Positions 24,729 to 32,346 of a stretch of 64,000 bases of DNA are shown here, in pieces; within the stretch, counting starts at the first letter, position 1, and the number at the start of each line of letters is the position of its first letter. Below the pieces are notes generated by a model. That model did not search any database, was not told where the DNA came from, and saw nothing but the letters and a program-made list of their open reading frames with translations. The position numbers and the translations under genes were made by a program. Origin of the DNA: Trujillonella endophytica. GTDB lineage: Bacteria; Actinomycetota; Actinomycetes; Mycobacteriales; Geodermatophilaceae. Location: assembly GCF_900110555.1 (NCBI RefSeq), contig NZ_FOEE01000015.1, forward strand, positions 1 through 64,000. The letters are read 5' to 3'.

Positions 24729-26095
24729 CGCCGCCGGGGGAGGAGGGCCGGACCTTCACGGCGTCCACGGCGATGCAACAGAGGCTGCACGAACTCGTGC
24801 CGGGCGGTGCGCACACCTATGCCCGGGGTTCGGATCAGTACCCCGAAGGCATGGCGCCGGTGATCGCGCGCGGGGCAGGTGCACGCGTGCAGGACGTCGA
24901 TGGCAACTGGTATGTCGAGTACGGCATGGGACTGCGCTCGGTGACGCTCGGGCACGCATACCCGCCTGTCGTCGAGGCGGTGACGGAGGCGGCGCGCACG
25001 GGCGTCAGCTTCAGCCGGCCGTCGGTCTACGAGTTGCGGGCCGCGGAGGAGTTCCTCGCACAGGTCCCCGGGGCCGACATGGTCAAGTTCGCCAAGAACG
25101 GCTCCGACGCCACGACCGCGGGGGTCAAGCTGGCTCGCGCAGCCACCGGCAGGGACCTCGTGGCCATCTGTCGGTCGCAGCCGTTCTTCTCGACCGACGA
25201 CTGGTTCATCGGCACCACCGAGATGCGCAGCGGGATCCCGACCTCGCAGCGTGAGCTCACCGTGACCTTCGACTACAACGACCTCGGCTCTGTCGAGAGC
25301 CTTCTGGAACGGCACCCCGGCCGGATCGCCTGTGTCCTCCTCGAGGCGGCAACGGGGACCGCGGCCCCGGAGCGCGGCTTCCTGGAAGGGCTTCGCGCCA
25401 TGGCCGACCGTGACGGCTTCGTCCTGATCTTCGACGAGATCATCACGGGCATGCGCTGGGCACCGGGCGGCGCTCAAGGCGTCTACGGCACGACCCCCGA
25501 CCTGTCCACGTGGGGCAAGGCGCTCGGCAACGGCTTCGCCGTCTCGGCTCTCGCCGGCAGGCGCGAGCTCATGGAGCTGGGCGGCCTGCGGACGGATGCC
25601 GCCAGGACGTTCCTCCTGTCCACGACCCACGGCCCCGAGACGACGGGTCTGGCGGCCTACCTGGCGGTGGCGGACGCCTATCGGCAGCGTGACGTCGTGA
25701 GCGTCATGGAGCAGCAGGGGCGCAAGCTCGCCGACGGCGCGAACGAGGCTGCGGCTCAGCTGGGGCTCGCGGATCACTTCGCCGTGGTCGGCCGACCGTC
25801 CTGCCTGGTCTTCGAGACGCGCGACCACCTCGGCCGGCCCTCGCAGGAGTTCCGGACGCTGTTCCTCCAGGAGATGTTGCTGCGCGGCGTCCTCGGGCAG
25901 TCGTTCGTCATCTCGGCAGCGCACACCGACGACGACGTCGGCCTGACGGTCGAGGCGGTGGGTGAGGCGCTGTCGGTCTATGCGAAGGCTGTCGACGCAG
26001 GTTCGTGCGACGGGCTCCTGAGGGGGCGCCCCGTCGCGCCGGCTCTGCGCAGGTTCGCGGCCCCCCGTCAGATCCCGGCGCCGCACCGGGCCTGA
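24725..26095 (+). CDS. PLP aminotransferase, glutamate-1-semialdehyde aminomutase-like
   Basis: A 456-residue class III PLP enzyme. It shows LVPGGAHTYARGSDQYP and VDGNWYVEYGMGLRSVTLG near the N terminus, FAKNGSDATTAGVKLARA, the cofactor-binding FDEIITGMRW and the Schiff-base lysine in STWGKALGNGF. The substrate region differs from true HemL (for example PEGM and WFIGTTEM), and the sugar context argues for a sugar aminotransferase or an aminomutase-like reaction on a polymer precursor instead of haem synthesis. It overlaps the deacetylase gene by 4 nt. Confidence 0.8.
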   Translation: MTPPGEEGRTFTASTAMQQRLHELVPGGAHTYARGSDQYPEGMAPVIARGAGARVQDVDGNWYVEYGMGLRSVTLGHAYPPVVEAVTEAARTGVSFSRPSVYELRAAEEFLAQVPGADMVKFAKNGSDATTAGVKLARAATGRDLVAICRSQPFFSTDDWFIGTTEMRSGIPTSQRELTVTFDYNDLGSVESLLERHPGRIACVLLEAATGTAAPERGFLEGLRAMADRDGFVLIFDEIITGMRWAPGGAQGVYGTTPDLSTWGKALGNGFAVSALAGRRELMELGGLRTDAARTFLLSTTHGPETTGLAAYLAVADAYRQRDVVSVMEQQGRKLADGANEAAAQLGLADHFAVVGRPSCLVFETRDHLGRPSQEFRTLFLQEMLLRGVLGQSFVISAAHTDDDVGLTVEAVGEALSVYAKAVDAGSCDGLLRGRPVAPALRRFAAPRQIPAPHRA

Positions 26096-26137
26096 CAGTC
26101 CGGCCATCTGTCGTCGAATCGAAGGAGGTGCTCGCAC

Positions 26138-26260
26138 ATGGGCTGGCTGGACGTGGCGCGGGACGACGGGCGAGGACGCTGCCGGGTTCCTCCCTGCGGC
26201 CCGGACGGACCTGCTGCAGCCTCCGACAGCTCGGGCGACCCGTGTCGCTCGGAGTCATGA
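26138..26260 (+). CDS. Possible 40-residue small protein, unrecognised
   Basis: A short frame, starting MGWLDVARDDGRGRCRVPPC and ending DPCRSES, lies in the 169-nt gap between the aminotransferase and the DUF4910 gene. It has the strongest ribosome site in the region (GAAGGAGGT, 8 nt before ATG) and its TGA is 4 nt before the next ATG, which itself has only a GGAG placed inside this frame. It contains three cysteines and resembles no family known to me. It could be a real small protein, a translated coupling leader, or chance. Codon third positions are less uniformly G/C than its neighbours'. Confidence 0.4.
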   Translation: MGWLDVARDDGRGRCRVPPCGPDGPAAASDSSGDPCRSES

Positions 26261-26264
26261 CCCG

Positions 26265-27587
26265 ATGACCCTGGCCCGGCACGTGGATGCGCTGCGTTCC
26301 GGCGACCAGGACGGACGCGCTCTGGGCGAGGCCATGCACGCGGTCATGGGGCGGCTCTACCCCATCTGCCGCAGCATCACCGGGGACGGGGTGCGAGCGA
26401 CGCTGGACGTCCTCGCGGAGTCGGCCGACATCCAGCGCCGCAGCATCCCGTCCGGCACCCAGGCGTTCGACTGGACGGTCCCCGACGAGTGGAACGTGCG
26501 GGACGCCTACGTCGCCGACCGCCACGGGCATCGCCTGATCGACTTCCACCGCCACAACCTGCATCTGGTCAGCTACAGCGTCCCGGTGCGCGCCACGATG
26601 ACGCTCAGCGAGCTCCGGCCCCACCTCCACACGCTGCCCGACAGGCCGGACTGGATCCCGTACCGGACGTCGTACTACCACCGGGACTGGGGTTTCTGCC
26701 TGGCCGACAGCCGGCTGCGTGCCATGGACGAGGGCCCGTACGAGGTGGTGGTCGACAGCACTCTCGAACCGGGGGAGTTGACCTACGGCGAACTGGTGCT
26801 GCCGGGCTCGAGCACGGAGGAGGTCGTCGTCAGCGCCCACATCTGTCATCCGTCGCTGGCGAACGACAACCTCGCCGGAATCGCAGTCGCGAGGGAGGTG
26901 GCGCGCACCCTGGCTTCCCTTCCGTCCCGGCGGTACACGTACCGGTTCATCTTCGCGCCGGGAACGCTGGGATCCATCGCGTGGCTCAGCCGTAACGCCG
27001 ACGTCCTCCCCCGAGTCCGGCACGGGCTGGTCGTCACAGGTCTCGGGGGACCGGGCGTGCTCGTGTACAAGCGCTCGCGACGCGGTGGCGCGGGCATCGA
27101 CCGGGCGGCCGCGCACGTCGTCTCACGACGAGGTGGGGAGATCCGCGGCTACTCGCCGTACGGCTACGACGAGCGGCAGTTCAATGCCATCGGCTTCGAC
27201 CTGCCCTTCGGGAGACTGTCGCGCACCCCCCACGGGGAGTACCCCGAGTACCACACCTCGGCGGACGACCTCTCGTTCGTGACGCCTCCGCAGTTGTTGG
27301 AGTCGTACCTCGCCTTGCTGGAGATGATGGACGTCCTGGAGAACGACCGGCGCTACGAGAACCTCAGTCCGTACGGCGAGCCACAGCTGGGCAAGCGGGG
27401 CCTCTATCCGACCACCGGTGGAAAGCAGGCCACCGACGCAGTCATGGCGATGCTCTGGGTACTCGCCTACTCCGACGGATCCACGTCGTTGCTCGACATC
27501 GCCTCCGTCGCCGGCGTCGACTTCGCCGGTCTGCGCGGTGCCGCCGCGAGTCTCGAGGCAGCAGGACTCCTGGCCGCCGAGAGGTAG
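26265..27587 (+). CDS. DUF4910/DUF2172 aminopeptidase-like protein
   Basis: A 440-residue protein. The N-terminal LYPICRSITGDGVRATLD and DWTVPDEWNVRDAYV, the metal-site-like SAHICHPSLANDNLAG (about residues 192-207), FAPGTLGSIAWL and GEYPEYHTSADDLSFV are hallmarks of this family, whose structural members look like M28-type zinc aminopeptidases with an inserted domain and a C-terminal winged-helix part (here SDGSTSLLDIASVAGVDFAG). The family recurs in polysaccharide loci but its reaction is unknown; hydrolysis of an amide on a sugar intermediate is plausible. It closes the cassette begun at 21942. Confidence 0.8.
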   Translation: MTLARHVDALRSGDQDGRALGEAMHAVMGRLYPICRSITGDGVRATLDVLAESADIQRRSIPSGTQAFDWTVPDEWNVRDAYVADRHGHRLIDFHRHNLHLVSYSVPVRATMTLSELRPHLHTLPDRPDWIPYRTSYYHRDWGFCLADSRLRAMDEGPYEVVVDSTLEPGELTYGELVLPGSSTEEVVVSAHICHPSLANDNLAGIAVAREVARTLASLPSRRYTYRFIFAPGTLGSIAWLSRNADVLPRVRHGLVVTGLGGPGVLVYKRSRRGGAGIDRAAAHVVSRRGGEIRGYSPYGYDERQFNAIGFDLPFGRLSRTPHGEYPEYHTSADDLSFVTPPQLLESYLALLEMMDVLENDRRYENLSPYGEPQLGKRGLYPTTGGKQATDAVMAMLWVLAYSDGSTSLLDIASVAGVDFAGLRGAAASLEAAGLLAAER

Positions 27588-27745
27588 GCCCTCCGGAGCT
27601 GCCCGCCGGCCTCGGGCGCGCAGTCCCGCCACCAGGGAATCCGGGGGAAGGCACCGGTTGAGCAGCGTCGTCGGGTGAGGGACGATGGGCGCACCCCACA
27701 CCGCGGGCAGCCGCCCGAACGGGTTCGTCAGCCACGAGGCCCCCC

Positions 27746-28036
27746 ATGACACTCGTCCTGGTCATCATGGGGGTCTGGTTGGTCGTCGCCGCTGGCGTGA
27801 GTCTCATCCTCTGCCGCGCGATGCACGATGCCGAACTGCGCGACGGGGGACCGTCCAGGGTCCGGGTCGCCGGGCCCGCGGTGCGTCTCGGCGGTGACTC
27901 CGAGCGAACCCGCAGCCGGGTGCTGGTCGAGCCGGACCCGGACGACCTCGCCACCTGGTACGGGTGGCGAGGTCGGCCGCCCGGGAGGGCCCCGGCCGGA
28001 CCGCCGGGCCGCCCCGGCGCGGGCGACGCGGGCTGA
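27746..28036 (+). CDS. Small single-pass membrane protein, hypothetical
   Basis: A 96-residue protein with an N-terminal membrane segment (VLVIMGVWLVVAAGVSLILC, about 4-23) and a charged, proline/glycine-rich cytoplasmic tail (DDLATWYGWRGRPP). An ATG with a GAGG 7 nt upstream supports it. No known family. The 158 nt before it and the 174 nt after it contain no other gene that I can support. Confidence 0.5.
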   Translation: MTLVLVIMGVWLVVAAGVSLILCRAMHDAELRDGGPSRVRVAGPAVRLGGDSERTRSRVLVEPDPDDLATWYGWRGRPPGRAPAGPPGRPGAGDAG

Positions 28037-28210
28037 GATCCGGCCGGGGCATGACGCCGATCCCAGGCGCACGGCCGGGGCCCGGCGGGTCGACACGTCC
28101 CCGAGGTCGACGCCCTCGTCATCCCCACGGTGTCGTGTCGTCCCTCGCGGGAATGAACGGGGGGAATGCGTAGTGCCCTCCGGCGCCGGTGCTCCACTCC
28201 ATCGGTCACG

Positions 28211-29314
28211 ATGTCGGCTGAGGAGGAGTGGCCGGACCGGTACCCCGGCCCACGATCGATGCTGTCGCTGCTCGCTGAACACCGGGAGCTCGCCCGTCTC
28301 CGGTTGCCCCCCGAGGTGTGGGACTACTACGAGGCAGGCTCCGGCGAGGAGGTGACACTCGGCGAGGCGGAACTCGCCTGGCGGAGCTACCGGCTGCGCC
28401 CGCGGGTCCTGCGCGACGTCTCCTCCGTCGACCTCGCCACCCGTCTGCTCGGTACGACGCTGCGGTCCCCCTTCGTCGTCGCCCCGATGGCGTTCCACGC
28501 CCTGGCCCATCCCGATGCCGAGTGCGCGACCGTCCGCGGTGCGGGCGAGGCCGGCTGCCTGACCGTGGTGTCGACCCGCGCGTCACGGACCATCGAGGAG
28601 ATCGGGGCAGCGGCTGCCGGCCCGTGGTGGTTCCAGGCCTACGTCATGCGCGACCGCGGGCTCACCGAGGCGCTGGCCCGGCGCGCCGCCGCGGCCGGTG
28701 CCGGCGCGATCGTGCTGACCGTGGACACCCCGTACGTCGGCCGCAAGAACAAGGTCGGCGGCGTCCGCTTCGCGGTGCCCGACGACGAGTTCCTGGTCAA
28801 CCTGGCCCAGCACCTCCTCCCGGGGGCGGTGGGCCGGGAGTCGGCGGAGCAGGACCCATCCGTCACGCCCGACGTGATCGGCCGACTGGCCGAGGTCAGC
28901 GGTCTACCGGTCCTGGTCAAGGGCGTGCTTCGGGGCGACGAGGCGCTCCGCTGCCTCGAGGCCGGGGCGGCGGGTGTCGTCGTCTCCAACCACGGCGGCC
29001 GGCAACTCGACCGCGCCCTCGCCAGCGCGCATGCCCTCGTCGACGTGCTCGACGCCGTGGCCGGGCGCGCGCCGGTGCTGGTGGACGGCGGCGTGCGCAG
29101 CGGGGCCGACGCTCTCGTCGCACTCACCCTCGGCGCGGACGCCGTCCTCGTCGGTCGCCCGGTCCTCTGGGCGCTCGCAGCCGACGGGGCGCCGGCGGTC
29201 CGGGCCGCCCTGCAGGCGCTGTCCGCCGACCTGGCCCATGTCCTGGCCGTGGCAGGGGCCGCCCGGCCCCTGGACCTCGACCGCAGCATGGTGGTGGGTC
29301 GACCGGCCGGGTGA
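28211..29314 (+). CDS. FMN-dependent alpha-hydroxy acid oxidase/dehydrogenase
   Basis: A 367-residue TIM-barrel flavoprotein of the LldD/glycolate-oxidase family, oxidising L-2-hydroxy acids to 2-oxo acids. It shows PEVWDYYEAGSGEEVTL near the N terminus, SPFVVAPMAFHALAHPDAE, VSTRASRTIEEI, VKGVLRGDEAL, the active-site histidine and arginine in VVSNHGGRQLDRAL, and LVDGGVRSGADALVAL. The ATG at 28211 is chosen because it lies about 20 residues before the conserved LLAEHRELA; there is no good ribosome site, and a frame start at 28166 is possible. It is convergent with an ExoA-like transferase gene (2-nt gap). It has no evident link to the glycan genes. Confidence 0.8.
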   Translation: MSAEEEWPDRYPGPRSMLSLLAEHRELARLRLPPEVWDYYEAGSGEEVTLGEAELAWRSYRLRPRVLRDVSSVDLATRLLGTTLRSPFVVAPMAFHALAHPDAECATVRGAGEAGCLTVVSTRASRTIEEIGAAAAGPWWFQAYVMRDRGLTEALARRAAAAGAGAIVLTVDTPYVGRKNKVGGVRFAVPDDEFLVNLAQHLLPGAVGRESAEQDPSVTPDVIGRLAEVSGLPVLVKGVLRGDEALRCLEAGAAGVVVSNHGGRQLDRALASAHALVDVLDAVAGRAPVLVDGGVRSGADALVALTLGADAVLVGRPVLWALAADGAPAVRAALQALSADLAHVLAVAGAARPLDLDRSMVVGRPAG

Positions 29315-29316
29315 AC

Positions 29317-30345
29317 TCAGGTGCGGGTGCGCCGGCCGCGCAGCAGGTCGGTGGCGCCCTCCCAGAAACCCAGCCCCCAGCCGACCTGCATGGCGACCAG
29401 TGCGGCCGGGACGGCCCGCCGGTCGGTGCTCTCCGGGGCGGTGCGGATGATCGCCGTCGACGCGGCGCCGACGGCCAGCAGGTAGGGCGCCACCGCGACG
29501 GCCGCCCACCGAGGGCGGCGCGTGCCGGTTGCGGCGGCACCCGCGAGCCACAGCACCAGCGCGGGGGGCGCCAGGTGGCGCAGCCGTACGCCGTCGGGGT
29601 GCCGCAGCGCCACGGCGGGCTTGCCGCGTCCGTAGCGCCGGTACTGCCGGAACAGCCCGGGGATGCTCTCCCGCACGTTCCAGTCGATCTGCAGCGCCGG
29701 GTCGAACAGCAGTTCGCCGTGCTGCCGGAGTCGCTGGTCGAACTCGAAGTCCTCGTTGTTCAGCACCGCCTCGTCCCAGCCGCCGAGGCTGCGGACGAGG
29801 TCGGTCGGGTACGCGCCGAACGGCACGTGATCGACCACGGTCTCCGTCGTCCCCCAGTGGTAGACCGACCCGCCCACGGCCAGTCGTGAGTTGAGGACGG
29901 CGGCGATCGCCCGCCCCACCGGCGACCGGCCGACGGCGGCCTTGCGGCCCCCGACCCCGACCCACCGCTGCTCCTCCAGTCGCGAGACGGCGCGCGCGAG
30001 GTACCCCGGCGGGATCGTCGAGTGCGCGTCGACCCGGACCAGCCAGTTCCCCCGGGCCGCGGACACCGCGAGATTCAGGCTCGCCGGGATGGATGGTGCC
30101 GGATTCGACAGCACCGTCAGCCGGGGGTCGGCGGCTGCGCGCGCCGCCAGCCGCTCGGCCGTCCCGTCGGTCGAGCCGTTGTCCACGACGACGACCTCGA
30201 AGACGACGCCCTCCTGCGCGAGGACCGAGTCGAGGCAGGTGTCGATGGTGGCCGCCTCGTTCCGCGCGGGCACGATCACGGTCGCCCGGGGCGCGGGCGT
30301 CCCACCGGTCGATGCGGCCTCGTCCGAGGTCATCGTGCGTGTCAT
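29317..30345 (-). CDS. Glycosyltransferase family 2, ExoA-like, with C-terminal membrane part
   Basis: A 342-residue protein. The GT-A domain has TVIVPARNEAATIDTCLDSV, EVVVVDNGSTDGTAE, and VRVDAHSTIPPGYL; GGWDEAVLNNEDFEFDQRL is the acceptor-side motif. Hydrophobic segments after about residue 255 (LVLWLAGAAATG, AVAVAPYLLAVGAAS) anchor it in the membrane, as in the succinoglycan enzyme ExoA. The ATG at 30345 has an AGGAGGG site 6 nt upstream. It is divergent from the phosphoglycosyl transferase gene. Confidence 0.82.
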   Translation of the reverse strand: MTRTMTSDEAASTGGTPAPRATVIVPARNEAATIDTCLDSVLAQEGVVFEVVVVDNGSTDGTAERLAARAAADPRLTVLSNPAPSIPASLNLAVSAARGNWLVRVDAHSTIPPGYLARAVSRLEEQRWVGVGGRKAAVGRSPVGRAIAAVLNSRLAVGGSVYHWGTTETVVDHVPFGAYPTDLVRSLGGWDEAVLNNEDFEFDQRLRQHGELLFDPALQIDWNVRESIPGLFRQYRRYGRGKPAVALRHPDGVRLRHLAPPALVLWLAGAAATGTRRPRWAAVAVAPYLLAVGAASTAIIRTAPESTDRRAVPAALVAMQVGWGLGFWEGATDLLRGRRTRT

Positions 30346-30733
30346 CCGTGGCCCTCCTGTCCGTGGTCCGATCGACGATCGCCCCGGCGACGGCGACCGC
30401 GGTGCCGCCGGGACGGTACCGCCGCAGTTCCTCCGCGTCCCTCGCGTGTCACCGTCCCGGGTCATGTCGAGTCCGTGGCTAGACCGTACGTAATCGGAAA
30501 GACATGCGCGGTTCACCAGGGGGCCTGTCGTAATGCGCTAGTCCTGTAACGGAGAGTAAGGGATCGCCGCGAAAGGGTGGTTGTCTCGTGTGACTCCGGC
30601 TTCAAGGTGCGCAAACCCCGTGACGCAACGTGTTCGGCCGTTAGCGTGCTCCCTTGATCAGCACAGAGTCACCACACGAGACCCCCGCGGAACTAGCTGT
30701 CCGCCTGCGCACCGGAGGAGGACTGATGCCGAC
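30346..30733. promoter_or_regulatory. 388-nt divergent control region with long inverted repeat and uORF
   Basis: This gap separates the ExoA-like gene (leftward) from the initiating sugar transferase (rightward). It has less G+C-rich patches. A 14-nt arm GTCTCGTGTGACTC (30583-30596) is matched inversely by 30666-30682 (ten paired bases, a 3-nt bulge, then four more). Between them is a possible promoter: GTGACG (30620-30625), 16-nt spacer, TAGCGT (30642-30647). A three-codon frame ATGCCGACGTGA (30726-30737) sits at ideal distance from a GGAGGAGGA (30714-30722), and its stop overlaps the GTG start at 30734. Confidence 0.45.
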
Positions 30734-32281
30734 GTGACGGCGGCCCCCCGACATGTCCGAGATGCGGCCGCGCCTGCGCCGGCCGCTCACCCGCCCCGGG
30801 AGACCCGGCCGTCGGCCCTCCCGTCGTCCCCCCTCCCGCCGGCATCGGTACGGGAGCACCGGACGGCGGAACCGAACTTCACAGCCGAGGAGCGCGTCAC
30901 CGGTTGGACCCGGCTCTCCCGGTTCGGCATCGGCCCTCTCCTGCTCGCCCTGGACCTCGTCGCGGTCGGCGGGGCGCTGGTCGTGGCCGAGTGGATCGGC
31001 CGGGAGGTCGGGGAGGACTCCCCGTTCCGGAAGACCGCGGCCTTCGCCGTCGTGTTCCTCCTCGCGATGGGGCAGGCGGGGCTCTACCGGTCGCGGTTGG
31101 CGCTCTCGGTCCTGGACGACCTCCCGGCGCTCGTCGGACGGTGGGGGCTTGCCGCTGGCGTCGCCGTCATCGGGCAGATCGTCTGGTCCAACGCACTGTG
31201 GCGGGACTACATCATCGACTGGCGCTTCCTCGCCGGCGCCGCAGGCGTGGGAGTCGTGGTCATCGTCTTCCGCGCCGCCGGGTATGCCATGGTCAGGCGC
31301 CTGCGGTCCCGTCGGTTGGTGGCGCACCGGACCCTGATCGTCGGCGCAGGCCGGGTCGGTCACCAGGTCGCCGACATCCTCCGGGAGCACCCCGAGTACG
31401 GGCTGCACCCGATCGGGTTCCTCGACGGTGACCCGCGGGTCATGAGCGGCCCGTCGCGGCTGCCCGTCCTCGGCGGCCCCGCTGCCCTGCCCGCGGTGCT
31501 GGAGGGGGGCCGCGTGAACAACGTCGTGGTGGCCTTCTCCACCATGAAGGAGTCGGAGATGGTGCGGCTCATCCGCACCTGTGACCGGTTCCGGTGCGAG
31601 CTGTTCGTCGTTCCGCGCCTGTTCGAGCTCCACCAGGTCGACGGAGAGATGGACACGGCGTGGGGGTTGCCCCTCGTCCGCCTGCGCAGGTCGACGTACC
31701 GGAGCCGCACCTGGCGGATGAAGCGCCTGTTCGACATCGCCTTCGCCGGCGGTGCGCTGTTCGTCCTGGCGCCGCTGATGCTGCTGCTCGCGCTGGCGGT
31801 CCGGTTGGACGGCGGACCGGGGGTGTTCTTCCGGCAGGAGCGCGTGGGCGTCGACGGCCGCACGTTCGAGGTCCTCAAGTTCCGTTCGCTCCGCCCCGCC
31901 GGCGGCGAGGCGGCGACGACGTGGAACATCGCCGACGACCCCCGCTTGTCCCGGTTCGGCCGGATCCTGCGCAAGACCTCGTTCGACGAGCTCCCGCAGC
32001 TGATCAACATCCTGCGCGGAGACATGAGCGTGGTCGGGCCCCGCCCGGAGCGCCCGCACTTCGTCGAGGAGTTCCGCAACGTCTACCCGAGCTACGAGGC
32101 GCGTCACCGGGTGCCCTCCGGGCTCACCGGATGGGCTCAGATCCACGGCCTGCGCGGGGACACCTCGATCGCCGACCGGGCGCGCTTCGACAACTACTAC
32201 ATCGAGAACTGGTCCCTGTGGCTGGACGTCAAGATCATCCTGCGCACCGTGGGCTCGGTGGTGCGCGGAGCCGGAGGCTGA
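30734..32281 (+). CDS. Exopolysaccharide polyprenyl-phosphate glycosylphosphotransferase (WcaJ/CpsE type)
   Basis: A 515-residue membrane protein that should start repeat-unit synthesis by moving a sugar-1-phosphate to undecaprenyl phosphate. A disordered N terminus is followed by about four membrane helices, a Rossmann-like domain (LIVGAGRVGHQVADILRE, near 200), and the catalytic sugar-transferase domain from about 325: MKRLFDIAFAGGALFVLAP, VLKFRSLR, the Asp-Glu dyad D418/E419 in TSFDELPQL, VVGPRPERPHFV and SGLTGWAQIHGLRG. It is the only complete initiating transferase in the window. The GTG start overlaps a three-codon upstream frame; a 17-nt palindrome (32293-32309) follows the stop. Confidence 0.87.
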   Translation: MTAAPRHVRDAAAPAPAAHPPRETRPSALPSSPLPPASVREHRTAEPNFTAEERVTGWTRLSRFGIGPLLLALDLVAVGGALVVAEWIGREVGEDSPFRKTAAFAVVFLLAMGQAGLYRSRLALSVLDDLPALVGRWGLAAGVAVIGQIVWSNALWRDYIIDWRFLAGAAGVGVVVIVFRAAGYAMVRRLRSRRLVAHRTLIVGAGRVGHQVADILREHPEYGLHPIGFLDGDPRVMSGPSRLPVLGGPAALPAVLEGGRVNNVVVAFSTMKESEMVRLIRTCDRFRCELFVVPRLFELHQVDGEMDTAWGLPLVRLRRSTYRSRTWRMKRLFDIAFAGGALFVLAPLMLLLALAVRLDGGPGVFFRQERVGVDGRTFEVLKFRSLRPAGGEAATTWNIADDPRLSRFGRILRKTSFDELPQLINILRGDMSVVGPRPERPHFVEEFRNVYPSYEARHRVPSGLTGWAQIHGLRGDTSIADRARFDNYYIENWSLWLDVKIILRTVGSVVRGAGG

Positions 32282-32346
32282 ACACCGGCAACTCCGGGCG
32301 CCGCCCGGACACCGCACACCCCCGTTTCCCAGAACAGGAGAACCTC

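Noticed and set aside
24725-26095. hemL (glutamate-1-semialdehyde aminomutase of haem synthesis)
   Set aside because: The family match is clear, but the substrate-site residues differ and the gene is coupled to a deacetylase in a sugar cassette; no other tetrapyrrole gene is near.
26138-27587. The 40-codon frame as a frameshifted N terminus of the DUF4910 protein
   Set aside because: The DUF4910 protein begins at a normal distance before its first conserved block, and the short frame has no similarity to that family's N terminus.
28211-30345. Mycofactocin cluster (MftD-like oxidase plus MftF-like glycosyltransferase)
   Set aside because: No MftA precursor, MftB chaperone or MftC radical-SAM gene is nearby, and the transferase is ExoA-like with C-terminal helices; the genes are convergent, not an operon.
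30480-30733. Riboswitch (c-di-AMP/ydaO type) upstream of the initiating transferase
   Set aside because: The region has a GCGAAAGGG-like segment and a long possible leader, but I cannot lay out the conserved stems of any known riboswitch class; the inverted repeat flanks a promoter instead.
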